NCBI GenBank assembly: GCA_002361335.1
Contig: DESS01000089.1
Span: 1-6,159, forward strand
Reading direction: 5' to 3'
Source of the DNA: Richelia sp. UBA3308
Lineage (GTDB): Bacteria > Cyanobacteriota > Cyanobacteriia > Cyanobacteriales > Nostocaceae
DNA: 6,159 nt
Of this stretch, positions 6,093 through 6,159 are shown piece after piece; position 1 is the first letter of the stretch; each line of letters begins with the position of its first letter. The position numbers and the translations under genes were made by a program. The notes beneath the pieces are model-generated. The model had not been told where the DNA came from, did not search any database, and saw nothing but the letters and a program-made list of their open reading frames with translations.

Positions 6093-6115
6093 TTAGTTAT
6101 TAGTGATAAACCGCT
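6093..6115 (+). repeat. Near-direct repeat, copy 2
   Basis: This is the second copy of the 23-nt unit, starting six bases after the leuA terminator T-run. The pair therefore brackets the terminator. It differs from copy 1 at four positions. Confidence 0.5.
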
Positions 6116-6159
6116 ATATTTAACGCTTCTAAATCTAAATTAAACTATTGCGATAGTGC

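Overview
The window is AT-rich chromosomal DNA that looks like a cyanobacterium, most likely a filamentous one. The evidence is two exact copies of the HIP1 octamer GCGATCGC (1454-1461 and 1690-1697), a CHASE2-type receptor fused to a Hanks-type Ser/Thr kinase with the sequence style of cyanobacterial kinases, a LabA-like NYN protein, and a LeuA that reads like the cyanobacterial form. The genus is not determined.

Layout from left to right. Positions 1-150 are a short non-coding tail holding only a doubtful 8-codon ORF behind a perfect GGAGG. Positions 151-2484 (minus strand) encode a complete 777-residue membrane-anchored sensor kinase. Positions 2485-3777 are an unusually long divergent gap of about 1.3 kb with no confident protein gene. 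The gap is not featureless. It has a GC-rich block with crossing complementarities (2708-2830), a broken minus-strand small reading frame (2623-2871), several hairpins, and on the plus strand a consensus -10 box (3261-3266) followed by an 11-bp interrupted hairpin and an intrinsic terminator (3575-3603). The last three could bound an unannotated RNA of about 330 nt. Next come an extended -10 promoter with an overlapping inverted repeat, the NYN-domain protein gene (stop at 4287), and after 93 bp leuA (4381-5973). A strong intrinsic terminator (6056-6087) closes the leuA unit, flanked by two near-identical 23-nt repeats.

Working together: the kinase is transcribed away from the other two genes and is probably independent. 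The NYN gene and leuA are co-oriented, no terminator is visible between them and no strong leuA promoter is visible, so they may share a transcript. I see no mobile element, CRISPR array, tRNA or rRNA. The three protein genes belong to known families. The least explained part is the 1.3-kb gap, and the candidate RNA there is the main lead for something undescribed; it is inferred from sequence signals only.
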